DNA of 64,000 nt from Acinetobacter brisouioides (GTDB lineage: Bacteria > Pseudomonadota > Gammaproteobacteria > Pseudomonadales > Moraxellaceae). A model generated the notes under the pieces. It worked only from the letters and a program-made list of their open reading frames with translations. It was not told where the DNA came from and searched no databases. This document shows, piece by piece, positions 1 to 8,098 of the stretch. Each line of letters opens with the position of its first letter. The first letter of the stretch is position 1. The stretch covers positions 124,001-188,000 of the forward strand of contig NZ_SJNX01000002.1 in the NCBI RefSeq assembly GCF_004331075.1. The letters are read 5' to 3'. The position numbers were made by a program, and so were the translations under genes.

Positions 1-426
1 AATCATTGGCAATACAATTGTTGCCAAACACCACAATAAAAATGGAAAAGACAACAAATCTAAAGTTTCATGCAAATCAGTTTGTGCCACATTTTCAATT
101 TGTGAAGTGCTAACATCCACACCAAGCTGATTGACAAAATATGAAGTCATACCTGTCAGAATAATCAGTACAATGCTTAGGGCCTTTGCCATTTTACGCC
201 AGTTCAACAACTGCAACACAAAGAAATAAAAACTCCCAATTAATACAAATGTCACAAAAATAAATAAATAATTACTTATTCCCTGATATGAGCTGAGTTG
301 GGAAATATTGCGATAAAAACTGAAGTTAGTAAATCCAGCCAACCAACATGCAACCAAACCATTAAACACTGCTAATGACAGGCTGATTTTATTTTTTGAA
401 ATAAACGTCAGCATAATAAAGATCAT
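1..426 (-). CDS. Phosphoethanolamine transferase, N-terminal part (cut by window edge)
   Basis: Only the first 142 codons are in the window; the rest lies beyond base 1. The translation has four hydrophobic segments (about residues 15-38, 52-73, 81-97 and 124-142) and the sequence QLLNW, then SYFVNQLGV, which matches the inner-membrane domain of EptA/PmrC lipid A phosphoethanolamine transferases as I remember them. These enzymes move phosphoethanolamine from phosphatidylethanolamine to lipid A on the periplasmic face and lower polymyxin binding. The catalytic sulfatase-like domain is not visible, so EptA versus a paralogue cannot be told. The start is uncertain: ATG at 426, or ATG at 414, which fits family length better; neither has a clear ribosome site, and the frame stays open upstream for about 12 codons without a start. 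Phased repeats at 462-508 lie just upstream. Confidence 0.8.
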   Translation of the reverse strand, partial: MIFIMLTFISKNKISLSLAVFNGLVACWLAGFTNFSFYRNISQLSSYQGISNYLFIFVTFVLIGSFYFFVLQLLNWRKMAKALSIVLIILTGMTSYFVNQLGVDVSTSQIENVAQTDLHETLDLLSFPFLLWCLATIVLPMI

Positions 427-921
427 TGTCGATAGAAGATCGGCAATTAGACCTTGCGAACCTTAAGAGCTTCTTACAAATACTTACAATTAAAATCAAC
501 AACTTACACTAAAATGTAAAGTTATGTAGTTTTAAATCTTAATTCAAAGCGTATTTATTACAGAGAAAAACGTTATTTTATAATGTTTTAGAATGAACCT
601 TGTTCAAAAAACATATTTCATTTTTATTACAATAAATAGTTTATTTTTTAGGCATTTGAAATTAAAAACACAATAAAATCATGTCATGAAGCATTTAAAT
701 GCTCTTTTGTATTTCATCCACAATACAAACTAAAATTAAAAAAACATCATATCCAAGATATTATTCGGTGAACCTATACATTACCGAACATATCAAAAAA
801 TTTAAAATTAAATACAGAGCGAATTAAAAATATTCAATGTTCTAACTCTCAAAATATCTTTCAATTCAGTGCTATCAAGAACAAGTTTCACCAAGGTCGG
901 CTAACTAAATTGAGAGTGAGC
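427..921. other. AT-rich intergenic region upstream of the eptA-like gene
   Basis: No convincing gene in about 495 bases. It holds the phased CTTAAG/CTTACA repeats (462-508, listed separately) and, near 771-797, a TTCGGT/ACCGAA inverted repeat with a 13-base spacer of unknown role. The rest is AT-rich sequence with frequent stops in all frames. It must contain the promoter of the eptA-like gene and the 3' end region of the acyltransferase gene. Confidence 0.6.
462..508 (-). promoter_or_regulatory. Phased CTTAAG/CTTACA direct repeats, PmrA-box-like
   Basis: On the plus strand CTTAAG starts at 462 and CTTACA starts at 473, 483 and 503, so the units fall on one face of the helix (offsets 11, 10 and 20). 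OmpR-family regulators bind direct half-sites of this kind, and PmrA recognises CTTAA-type half-sites with a period of about 11 bases upstream of pmrC/eptA genes. The repeats are 36 bases upstream of the first candidate start codon. Binding by PmrA is inference. Confidence 0.4.
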
Positions 922-1539
922 TTATTTACGGAAACGAATGAACTTCGCAGGATTACCTGCAACCACCTGTTTGCTTGCAACATGTTTCGTGACCATGCTG
1001 TTCATCCCAACAATGACATGATCCTCGATTTGTACACCGTCTTTCACACCCACATGCGCACCAAGCCAAACATCACGTCCAACCTGAATACCTTGAGAAC
1101 GTACAGGCTGCTGATAAATCGGTTCTGCCAAATCCATACCATGATCGAAAGCATACAAATGGCAATACGCTGCGAGGCGTGCTTGATCGCCTAAGGTAAT
1201 TCCTGCCCGTCCACCATCCAAAATACAATGATGGTTGATCGCAACTTCATTACCAATCGTAAGCGGTCCATGTAACGTACTATCTGCTGCAATAAAGGTA
1301 TTATCACCAATCGTAATTTTTCGCCCACGCTCAGCAAAAATATGCGCTAAAGGTGAAATAAAACAGTTTTGACCAATTTCAACAGTTTCCATTTCCATGA
1401 GATAGGCTTGGTACTCTTGTTGCCATTGCTCCGCCCATAACCGATGCTTTGGTTTTAAAGTCCAATATAACCAAGGCATATAATTTAGGCGCTGTTTATG
1501 CTGTTCACGATATTTCAATAATGGATCATCAACCTGCAT
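922..1539 (-). CDS. Left-handed beta-helix (hexapeptide) acyltransferase
   Basis: About 205 residues with repeated hexapeptide units (for example IGDNTFI, IGNEVAI, ITLGDQA, IQVGRDVWLG, IEDHVIVG) ending in VVAGNPAKFIR, the usual C-terminal signature of the NodL/LacA/maltose-acetyltransferase type trimeric enzymes. These transfer acetyl or other acyl groups from acyl-CoA to a sugar or antibiotic hydroxyl; the acceptor cannot be predicted. The catalytic-type histidine region YAFDHGMD is present. I chose the ATG at 1539 because GAGG lies nine bases before it; an ATG five codons further upstream is also possible. The gene overlaps the end of yigZ by 11 bases and is probably translated from the same message. 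The N-terminal 50 residues (tryptophan-rich, WLYWTLKPKHRLWAEQW) are not part of the helix. Confidence 0.82.
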   Translation of the reverse strand: MQVDDPLLKYREQHKQRLNYMPWLYWTLKPKHRLWAEQWQQEYQAYLMEMETVEIGQNCFISPLAHIFAERGRKITIGDNTFIAADSTLHGPLTIGNEVAINHHCILDGGRAGITLGDQARLAAYCHLYAFDHGMDLAEPIYQQPVRSQGIQVGRDVWLGAHVGVKDGVQIEDHVIVGMNSMVTKHVASKQVVAGNPAKFIRFRK

Positions 1540-2134
1540 CTGGCAATTCCTCATCTAAGATGTGTAGTTGTTCGCGCCCACGGGTAACATCCTGAATTTT
1601 TTTAGCAAGGGCTTCGATTTGATGAATCTGCAACTTAGCCAAAACTGTAACACCTTCGGCTGTATAGTCTTCTTGAAACTCAATGCCTTGCTGTTGCATT
1701 TCGTATTGAAAGATTGCCCATTCATTAAATAAGCACGAGAAAGAAACCTGCTTCTTTTCAATTAACTCAATTTTTTCAGCCAGTAATAAACATTGACCTG
1801 CGCAACCACCATAAGCACGAACTAAACCACCTATGCCTAATTTAATACCACCATACCAACGATTGACCAACACCAGAACATTCGTCAACTCATTGCCTTC
1901 GATGGTCGCTAAAATAGGACGCCCAGCCGTACCTGATGGTTCACCATCATCATTAAAGCGGACTTGATGACCGATTTTCCATGCCCAACATTGGTGGGTG
2001 GTGCTGGTGTCTTTATATAACGCCAAGAAATCTTTGACATCCTGTTCAGTTTCGACAGGAGTCGCAAATGCCTGAAAACGGCTTTTTTTGATCTCTTCTT
2101 CAAAACTCACCGATGTTGCAATGGTAAAAGGCAT
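1529..2134 (-). CDS. yigZ: YigZ/IMPACT family protein
   Basis: 201 residues with the family signature DDGEPSGTAG (residues 62-71) and NRWYGGIKLG (91-100), followed by a DUF1949-type ferredoxin-fold C-terminal domain. The family is related to the eukaryotic Gcn2 regulator IMPACT; in bacteria it is a conserved cytoplasmic protein of uncertain role, possibly in translation or nucleic-acid binding. Length matches the family. It reads away from the dienelactone hydrolase gene and shares an AT-rich 300-base region with it. The downstream acyltransferase overlaps its stop codon, so the two form a small operon. Confidence 0.92.
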   Translation of the reverse strand: MPFTIATSVSFEEEIKKSRFQAFATPVETEQDVKDFLALYKDTSTTHQCWAWKIGHQVRFNDDGEPSGTAGRPILATIEGNELTNVLVLVNRWYGGIKLGIGGLVRAYGGCAGQCLLLAEKIELIEKKQVSFSCLFNEWAIFQYEMQQQGIEFQEDYTAEGVTVLAKLQIHQIEALAKKIQDVTRGREQLHILDEELPDAG

Positions 2135-2443
2135 AACCCTGAATCAATCTAAAAATCTGGAGGCATATCATAAAAGGTCTGAGCACATAATCAAAAGAGC
2201 TTTTATGATTTTGCATGAGAAAATCACCTCAAATTAGGGAATATTGACAGCCTCGCCCATCACACCAATTTAGTACCCATTTATATCTTGGTCAGATCTT
2301 GTATATGGCCTTAAATTGTAAAAATATGAATTTCTTTCATAACTTGTATTTTTAAAAAAATTTGTCATAAAAAACTATAACTTTAAAGTTAAATTAAACA
2401 AATGGTGCAATAATCCAATGATTTGTATAACAGGATCCAAACT
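2135..2443. other. Divergent intergenic region yigZ / dienelactone hydrolase
   Basis: About 309 bases with no gene. A 14-base palindrome, TAACTTTAAAGTTA, lies at 2378-2391, about 50 bases before the hydrolase start; it could be an operator but nothing else supports this. Both flanking genes must take their promoters from here. Confidence 0.5.
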
Positions 2444-3163
2444 GTGAGTATATATACTCAAGCCATTGAATATCAGTATCAAAATCAACAACTAAAAGGT
2501 TATCTGGTTTACCCAACACCGTATATTCAGCCTTCGGCAGGATTACTGATGGCACCCAACTGGATGGGAATCAAGCCCAGCGATATCGACATCGCAAACG
2601 AAGTCGCAGCACAAGGCTATTGTGTATTTTTACTGGATTTATATGGTAAAAATCGCCGCCCTAAAGATGCCACTCAGGCAGGTGAATGGGTATCACACAT
2701 TAAAAATACCGAACATGAAGTAGGTTTATTAGCAGCAGCACATCAAGCACTATTGCAACAAACTTACTGTAAGCTTGACCCACAGCATATAGCAGCCTTT
2801 GGTTTTTGTTTAGGCGGGCATAATGTACTGGAATACGCGCGTAGTGGTGCGGAAATTCAAGCTGCGATTTCGTTCCATGGCTCACTTGACTCATCAGGCT
2901 TATATCGCATGCAGCAGTTTAAAGGTTCTGTTTTAGTTCTAGACGGCGCTTGCGATCCGCTCGTTCCACGTGAACAGTTGCAAGAATTTAGTGAAGAAAT
3001 GAAAGAAACTGAGTTAGATTGGCAATTGATCAGTTATGGCCAAACTTATCATTCTTTTACAGAAAAAACTGCCAATGAAGCAGGCATCAAACAATATAAC
3101 GAAAAATCATCAAAACGTGCCTTCCAAAGCATGTATGAACTTTTAGAAGATGTTTTCCAATAA
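2444..3163 (+). CDS. Dienelactone hydrolase family protein
   Basis: An alpha/beta hydrolase of 239 residues. The nucleophile elbow is GFCLGG with Cys122, and Asp171 (VLDGACDPLVP) and His203 (TYHSF) complete the Cys-Asp-His triad typical of carboxymethylenebutenolidase-like enzymes. Real substrates of most such homologues are unknown; it sits in no aromatic-degradation cluster here, so a general esterase role is as likely. I start it at a GTG with AGGA eight bases upstream; a TTG seven codons earlier is possible but lacks a ribosome site. The GST gene follows 22 bases downstream, suggesting co-transcription. Confidence 0.85.
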   Translation: MSIYTQAIEYQYQNQQLKGYLVYPTPYIQPSAGLLMAPNWMGIKPSDIDIANEVAAQGYCVFLLDLYGKNRRPKDATQAGEWVSHIKNTEHEVGLLAAAHQALLQQTYCKLDPQHIAAFGFCLGGHNVLEYARSGAEIQAAISFHGSLDSSGLYRMQQFKGSVLVLDGACDPLVPREQLQEFSEEMKETELDWQLISYGQTYHSFTEKTANEAGIKQYNEKSSKRAFQSMYELLEDVFQ

Positions 3164-3185
3164 CCCAAAACAGGATATTCATTTC

Positions 3186-3806
3186 ATGTATACCTTATGG
3201 ATTGGCAATAAAAATTACTCATCTTGGTCACTGCGTGCATGGCTCAGCCTGCGTGCACTTGACATTCCTTTCCAAGAACAGCTTAGCCCATTAAATTTGG
3301 GCAGTAGCAGCTACCAAAAATTCAAGGCATTTTCCCCATCTGGTAAAGTGCCTTGTTTAATTGATGGCGAGCAAGTGGTCTGGGATTCATTGGCAATTAT
3401 TGAATATGTTGCTGAACAATATCCAAAACTCTTGCCGCAAGATAAAGTAGCGCGCGCATGGGCACGCTGTGCAATGGCAGAAATGCACTCGGGTTTTATG
3501 GAATTGCGTTCACGCTGTCCAATGAACTGTGCATTAACAGGGATTGAGATTGAACATACACCTGCACTCGATCACGACATTCAGCGTCTGGATGAACTAT
3601 TGCAACAAGGTTTGACCCAATTTGGCGGTATATGGTTGGCAGGTAAAGACTTTGGTGCTGTCGATGCATTTTTTGCCCCCGTTGCGCTACGTGCAAAAAG
3701 CTACAGTCTCAAATTTTCTGAAACTACTCAGCAATGGATGCAGCGTATTTTGCAACACTCTGCTGTACAAGAGTGGTCTCAGCAAGGCAAACAAGAAGAT
3801 TTTTAA
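3186..3806 (+). CDS. Glutathione S-transferase family protein
   Basis: 206 residues starting MYTLWIGNKN. The N-terminal thioredoxin-like half has the YSSWSLRAWL active-site region (a serine type rather than tyrosine type), the cis-proline in KVPCLID (around residue 56) and the glutathione-contact segment DSLAIIEYVAEQYP. The C-terminal helical domain follows. Likely role is detoxification by glutathione conjugation or thiol-disulfide chemistry in the cytoplasm; the substrate is unknown. The start is the ATG at 3186 with AGGA ten bases upstream; an upstream ATG inside the previous gene is unlikely. A strong hairpin terminator follows and also serves tsaD from the other strand. Confidence 0.88.
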   Translation: MYTLWIGNKNYSSWSLRAWLSLRALDIPFQEQLSPLNLGSSSYQKFKAFSPSGKVPCLIDGEQVVWDSLAIIEYVAEQYPKLLPQDKVARAWARCAMAEMHSGFMELRSRCPMNCALTGIEIEHTPALDHDIQRLDELLQQGLTQFGGIWLAGKDFGAVDAFFAPVALRAKSYSLKFSETTQQWMQRILQHSAVQEWSQQGKQEDF

Positions 3807-3812
3807 TGCATA

Positions 3813-3838
3813 AAAAAGCCTGTTTCTACAGGCTTTTT
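3813..3838. terminator. Bidirectional terminator between GST gene and tsaD
   Basis: Stem AAGCCTG / CAGGCTT with loop TTTCTA, flanked by A-runs on the left and T-runs on the right, so it can end transcription from both converging genes. Confidence 0.85.
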
Positions 3839-3851
3839 CTTACTCACAGAT

Positions 3852-4865
3852 TTATGCTTCTGGTGCGGTTAACTCAGTCATTGGCCAGCGTGGTGTTGTA
3901 GTCACAGATAAACCATCACATGCACCTGACTTCAAACGCTGGTATCCAGCAAATGCAATCATTGCACCATTGTCTGTACAGAGTGCAGGCTCAGCATAGT
4001 AGACCTGTGCTTTAATTTTGGCGAGTTTTTGTTCCAGACTTTCACGTAACCGCAGATTGGCACTCACCCCACCAGCAATGACTAAGCGCTTTAAACCTGT
4101 CTGCTTTAAAGCTTTGACTGATTTTTTCACTAAAGTATCGACAATCGCTTCTTGGAATGACGCTGCAATATCCGCATCGCGGTTCTCATCACCCAGTTTT
4201 TTCATTTGTACTGACACCGCAGTTTTTAAACCACTAAATGAAAAATCCAGACCTTGATGCAACATCGGACGTGGGAATTCAAAGGCTTCGTGGCTACCAC
4301 TCAATGCCAACTTGGCAATATTTGGCCCACCTGGATAAGGTAAGCCCATCATTTTCGCCACTTTATCGAAGGCTTCACCTGCCGCATCATCAATCGACTC
4401 GCCTAGTAATTCATACTGACCAATGCCATAAGCGGCCATCAACTGCGTATGTCCGCCAGACACCAACAAAGCGACAAATGGAAACTCTGGTGGGTTTTTG
4501 GAAAGTAGCGGTGCCAACATATGTCCTTCCATATGATGCACTCCGATCGCTGGCTTGTTTAATGCAAAAGCTAAAGTACGACCAAACAGTGCGCCTGTCA
4601 TGAGCGCCCCCATCAAACCAGGGCCTCGGGTGTAGGCGATGGCATCAATCTGGCTTTTCTTGATACCGCTTTGCTGTAACAACTCATTGAGTAATGGAAT
4701 TAATTTACGCACATGATCACGCGATGCCAACTCAGGCACCACACCACCATATTCGGCATGTAGCTTAATTTGACTGTATAGTACTTGACCTAAAAGCCCC
4801 TGCTCACTGTCGTAAAGTGCCAGTCCAGTTTCGTCACAAGATGTTTCCAAGCCTAAAACGATCAT
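3852..4865 (-). CDS. tsaD: tRNA threonylcarbamoyladenosine transferase TsaD
   Basis: 337 residues, normal length for TsaD (Kae1/YgjD). The N-terminus [10 protein letters not shown], the metal-binding HMEGH (His111 and His115), and SGGHTQL and [10 protein letters not shown] segments are all present. With TsaB, TsaC and TsaE it transfers the threonylcarbamoyl group from threonylcarbamoyl-AMP to A37 of ANN-decoding tRNAs, an essential step for accurate decoding. It is divergent from rpsU across about 145 bases, the arrangement seen in many gammaproteobacteria, so the two share a promoter region. Confidence 0.97.
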   Translation of the reverse strand: MIVLGLETSCDETGLALYDSEQGLLGQVLYSQIKLHAEYGGVVPELASRDHVRKLIPLLNELLQQSGIKKSQIDAIAYTRGPGLMGALMTGALFGRTLAFALNKPAIGVHHMEGHMLAPLLSKNPPEFPFVALLVSGGHTQLMAAYGIGQYELLGESIDDAAGEAFDKVAKMMGLPYPGGPNIAKLALSGSHEAFEFPRPMLHQGLDFSFSGLKTAVSVQMKKLGDENRDADIAASFQEAIVDTLVKKSVKALKQTGLKRLVIAGGVSANLRLRESLEQKLAKIKAQVYYAEPALCTDNGAMIAFAGYQRLKSGACDGLSVTTTPRWPMTELTAPEA

Positions 4866-5011
4866 TTAAATGCCTATTTTCACTATCCAAATTACAGCCA
4901 TCGCTATTATAGACTTGTGATATGAGATGTAAATGAGTAAAATACTGACCTTCACTTGTGATCGAAGGCAATTCAGCCTAGATCTTATCCATAACTTAAT
5001 GAGGATTCTTC

Positions 5012-5227
5012 ATGCCACAAGTTAAATTGAAAGAAGGCGAACCAGTAGACGTAGCTATCCGTCGTTTCAAGCGTTCATGCGAAAAAGCGGGTGTTTTAGC
5101 TGACGTTCGTAAACGTGAATTTTACGAAAAACCAACTCAAGAACGTAAACGTAAAAAAGCTGCTGCTGTTAAACGCTACCAAAAGAAATTGGCTCGCGAA
5201 TCAGTACGTACTACTCGCCTTTACTAA
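5012..5227 (+). CDS. rpsU: 30S ribosomal protein S21
   Basis: 71 residues, strongly basic, with the typical S21 sequence: [20 protein letters not shown] near the start and a lysine/arginine-rich tail ending TTRLY. S21 helps base pairing of the Shine-Dalgarno sequence on the 30S subunit. A GAGGA ribosome site precedes the start. It is followed 39 bases later by a YqeY gene and not by dnaG and rpoD as in the classical macromolecular-synthesis operon. Confidence 0.98.
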
Positions 5228-5266
5228 GATTAATTTGTGATTGATTGACTCACCTGGACAAAATAA

Positions 5267-5713
5267 ATGACTACTTTAAAAAACCAAATAACTGATGTTT
5301 TGAAAGCCGCAATGCGTGCTAAAGAAATGGACAAGTTAACGGTAATTCGTAGTCTACAGGCAGCAATCAAGCAAATCGAAGTCGATGAGCGCATAGAGCT
5401 TGACGATACTCAGGTTCTTGCGGTCATTGAAAAGCAAATAAAACAACGTAAAGAATCGGTTAAAGCCTTTGAAGGCGCTGGCCGAGAAGATTTAGCTAGT
5501 AAGGAACAAGCCGAAATTGAAGTTTTATCTCAATTTCTACCAGAAGCTATGACTGAGGAAGAGCTTGATTCCATCATTGCACAGACTATTACTGCGCAAG
5601 AAGCTACTAGCATGAAAGATATGGGTAAGGTGATGAACTCTCTACGTCCGCTCATAGCCGGGCGTGCTGATCCTGCACTTGCATCTGCAAAAGTTAAAGC
5701 ACAACTTGCTTAA
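5267..5713 (+). CDS. GatB/YqeY domain-containing protein
   Basis: 148 residues, all of it a YqeY domain: an N-terminal helical part (LKAAMRAKEMDKLTVIRSLQAAIKQIEVDERIEL) and a C-terminal tail-like domain ending MKDMGKVMNSLRPLIAGRADPALASAKVKAQL. The domain resembles the tRNA-binding C-terminus of GatB amidotransferase subunits. The free-standing protein often follows rpsU and has no settled function. Here it very likely shares the rpsU transcript. Confidence 0.93.
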   Translation: MTTLKNQITDVLKAAMRAKEMDKLTVIRSLQAAIKQIEVDERIELDDTQVLAVIEKQIKQRKESVKAFEGAGREDLASKEQAEIEVLSQFLPEAMTEEELDSIIAQTITAQEATSMKDMGKVMNSLRPLIAGRADPALASAKVKAQLA

Positions 5714-6226
5714 GACCTAAAGACCCAAGTAAAAAGACAGATCATCAAATATTCATTGCACAGCATTTAAATTATACTGTGCAATCAAGTTCTTATATAA
5801 AACACAATTCATTTTTTGCATTACTATATGATTAGATGCATAAATGCTCGAAATTTCCTGCCTCAATAATTCCCTATTCTAACTTACAGACATGATTCAA
5901 ATCTATCTAGGTATCCTGTGACATAGATGCTTTCAGATCTTATAAGCTTTAACAACGCATTTTTCTTTGCATATATTGATTTGAAAAATCAGCCTTTTCG
6001 AGATTCATTTCCGCTACATTATGTATTTTCAACAAGCCTTATCTTGCAAAACTCGGCACACTAGATAACCCCAAAACTACAACTACGATTAACTTTTTCA
6101 TAAAATGCTCAATTAAATAATTTTTATTTATATATTTTGATTGTTGATCAATCATTTTGAGTCATAAAAGATTTTTTAATAAATACCGCACAGCAGATCA
6201 AATGTTGATGCTGCGCAGTCATAGGC
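5714..6226. other. Intergenic region with a decayed exported-protein start
   Basis: About 510 bases without an intact gene. An inverted repeat with nine-base arms (ATTGCACAG / CTGTGCAAT, 5755-5785, 13-base loop) follows yqeY and may end its transcript, although no T-run follows. A 20-codon minus-strand reading frame (6039-6101) that resembles the start of the next gene is listed separately. The remainder is AT-rich with no pattern I recognise. Confidence 0.5.
6039..6101 (-). pseudogene. Possible remnant: signal-peptide start resembling the neighbouring exported protein
   Basis: A 20-codon frame encodes MKKLIVVVVLGLSSVPSFAR and then stops. The intact gene at 6227-6610 begins MKKLICVLALGLCSVSSFAS, so 14 of the first 19 residues agree, and the DNA over the last part (16 of 20 bases) also agrees. 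After the stop I see no clear similarity to the rest of the protein. A duplicate that decayed after its first exon-like piece is one reading; chance similarity between two signal peptides, or a short leader peptide, is the other. Confidence 0.3.
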
Positions 6227-6610
6227 TCATTTTAAATTACACTTCACACCCATTTTCTGTAAGCTCTGATAATCTGGTGCTTCATAAACTGCCTGAGTAA
6301 TAAACTCTTGCTTCGTCACTTTACGATCTTCCTCTACCAACAACTCACGATTCTGATCAAGTACCGCATACATATCGTTAATTAGACCTTGGGTAATCTT
6401 GCAAAAATTCTGAGATTGCTGTGCGGTAAATTGAGTTGCTTTGGGATCAATAGAATTTAAAAATGCCTGCATTTCAGCATCATGCTTTTGAGTGGACTGC
6501 TCTAGTTTTTGTTCTAGTTCTTGCTGGCTATGCGCTTTTAAAGCGGATTCCGAAGCAAAGCTCGATACACTACATAAACCTAAAGCCAGCACACAAATTA
6601 GTTTTTTCAT
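6227..6610 (-). CDS. Small exported protein of unknown function
   Basis: 127 residues. The first 19 (MKKLICVLALGLCSVSSFA) are a classic Sec signal peptide with an AxA-like cleavage site before Ser. The mature part is mostly helical and charged (QQELEQKLEQSTQKHDAEMQAFL) and has two cysteines, in NFCKITQ and at the C-terminal VKCNLK, that could form a periplasmic disulfide. I do not recognise a family. The start at the second ATG (6610) is preferred because GAGA lies seven bases upstream. It lies 15 bases downstream of bepA on the same strand, so it may be co-transcribed and act in the periplasm, but the function is unknown. Confidence 0.7.
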   Translation of the reverse strand: MKKLICVLALGLCSVSSFASESALKAHSQQELEQKLEQSTQKHDAEMQAFLNSIDPKATQFTAQQSQNFCKITQGLINDMYAVLDQNRELLVEEDRKVTKQEFITQAVYEAPDYQSLQKMGVKCNLK

Positions 6611-6625
6611 AGAAATTCTCAAAAT

Positions 6626-8083
6626 TTATTCTAAAGTAAATAATCGCTCTGCCTGCATTTGTTTTAAGCGATGCTCAATTGTAGCAGACAAAGATAAATT
6701 ATCTTTGGCTAAACGCTGGGCATGTAGCAATGATTTGATGCCCTCTTCTTCCAAACCTGACCAAAATTCCATCTCGGCGCGGTAGCGTAACACCTGTATT
6801 GTCTGAACAGGCGAAGCTTGATCAATCACCGCCGCACGCTGCATCAAATCCCAGCCCTGCACATCATGCGGGTTATCCTTTAAAATTTTATTGACCAAAT
6901 TAAATACAGCAGCAGGCTGTTTTTTTCGGATCAACACCTCAGCCAACTTATAAGTCAAGGCACGATTTTCAGGCATGATTTTCTGCTGTGACACAATGGT
7001 TTGATAAGCCTGATCAAACTGGTGCTGTGCCAAAAAAATATCGGTTTGCAACAGCACTGCCAATATATTTTTACGTATTTGTATTTGTGCTGTATTAAGG
7101 GCTACTTGAGCTTGGTCAGCATCGCCTTGTTGCAGATAAAATGCGGTGAGTGCCAAAGTAGCGGCCTGATTATGCTGTGCTTGCAAGGTTTTAAGTTGCA
7201 ACTCAGTCACATCATTTGACAACACCGCAGCATACCATTTCATTAACTCATAATCTGGATCGCTAATATTGGATTTTACATTTGGAAATTGCTTTGCTCG
7301 CAATCGCGCTTCACTCATACGTGCAGAGGTGAGTGGATGCGTCATCCAAAACTCAGGCATAAAACTCAATTGCACCGAAGAGCGCTGCATCCGTTCAAAA
7401 AAATCTGCCATCGCATTTGGGTTATAGCCTGCTGCCACCATATATTGCATGCCAATACGATCCGCTTCTCGCTCCTGATCACGACTATAACTCAACTGTT
7501 GACTGGCCAATGCCGCCTGTGTTCCAAGCATCACCGCAGAACCTGCACCACTATTAGACTGTGTAGCAATTGCTGCACCAACCAAAATTCCTGCAAGTGC
7601 CAACAAACCCTGCCCCTTAAACGCTTCTTGCGATCGGCTATAGTGACGCTGCGTGACGTGCGCGACTTCATGTCCCATCACACTCGCAACTTCATCGCGA
7701 TTTTTTGCCAATGCAATTAAACCTGTATTGATTGCAAATACACCACCTGGCACAGCAAAAGCATTGACTTGTTTGTCTTTAATAATCAACAAGCCAATCG
7801 GCGCACCCAAATTGGTTTGACTAACAATATTGCGAAAAATAGCATCTAGCTGATCTTGTAGCCAAGGATTTTGAATGACATCGAGATGCGAATGAATTTC
7901 TCGATAAACTTTTTCCCCTAAAATTTTCTCATTTTGCTGATCAATAATTCCGACACTCATGCCTCCAACACTAGGGACATCGAGCGATTCAGGGTTATAA
8001 TGAGATGCAAAATCCTCAGCATAAACAGGCATTGAAATAGCACATGCCAAACAAATCAGTCGCTGCATCAGGGTTTTAGTCAT
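6626..8083 (-). CDS. bepA: Periplasmic M48 metalloprotease/chaperone BepA-like (YfgC)
   Basis: 485 residues: signal peptide (about 1-22), M48 peptidase domain with the zinc motif HEVAH at 138-142 and the third-ligand segment READRIGMQYM, then a tetratricopeptide-rich C-terminal half (repeats such as QGDADQAQVALNTAQ and QHQFDQAYQTIVSQQ). BepA assists assembly or degrades stalled LptD and other outer-membrane proteins at the BAM complex; the architecture and length fit. The ATG at 8083 is preferred over a GTG two codons earlier because AAGGTG sits properly before it. The small exported-protein gene follows closely. Confidence 0.9.
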   Translation of the reverse strand: MTKTLMQRLICLACAISMPVYAEDFASHYNPESLDVPSVGGMSVGIIDQQNEKILGEKVYREIHSHLDVIQNPWLQDQLDAIFRNIVSQTNLGAPIGLLIIKDKQVNAFAVPGGVFAINTGLIALAKNRDEVASVMGHEVAHVTQRHYSRSQEAFKGQGLLALAGILVGAAIATQSNSGAGSAVMLGTQAALASQQLSYSRDQEREADRIGMQYMVAAGYNPNAMADFFERMQRSSVQLSFMPEFWMTHPLTSARMSEARLRAKQFPNVKSNISDPDYELMKWYAAVLSNDVTELQLKTLQAQHNQAATLALTAFYLQQGDADQAQVALNTAQIQIRKNILAVLLQTDIFLAQHQFDQAYQTIVSQQKIMPENRALTYKLAEVLIRKKQPAAVFNLVNKILKDNPHDVQGWDLMQRAAVIDQASPVQTIQVLRYRAEMEFWSGLEEEGIKSLLHAQRLAKDNLSLSATIEHRLKQMQAERLFTLE

Positions 8084-8098
8084 ATTCACCTTTCAGGC

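Noticed and set aside
331-345. An apparent frameshift in the eptA-like gene near residue 29.
   Set aside because: It came from a mistake in reading the complement strand. A second reading of these bases gives a continuous frame (VACWLAGFTN), so the fragment is intact.
7289-7720. A 143-codon plus-strand frame inside bepA.
   Set aside because: Opposite-strand shadow; rich in Cys, His, Arg and Thr in a way typical of reversed coding sequence.
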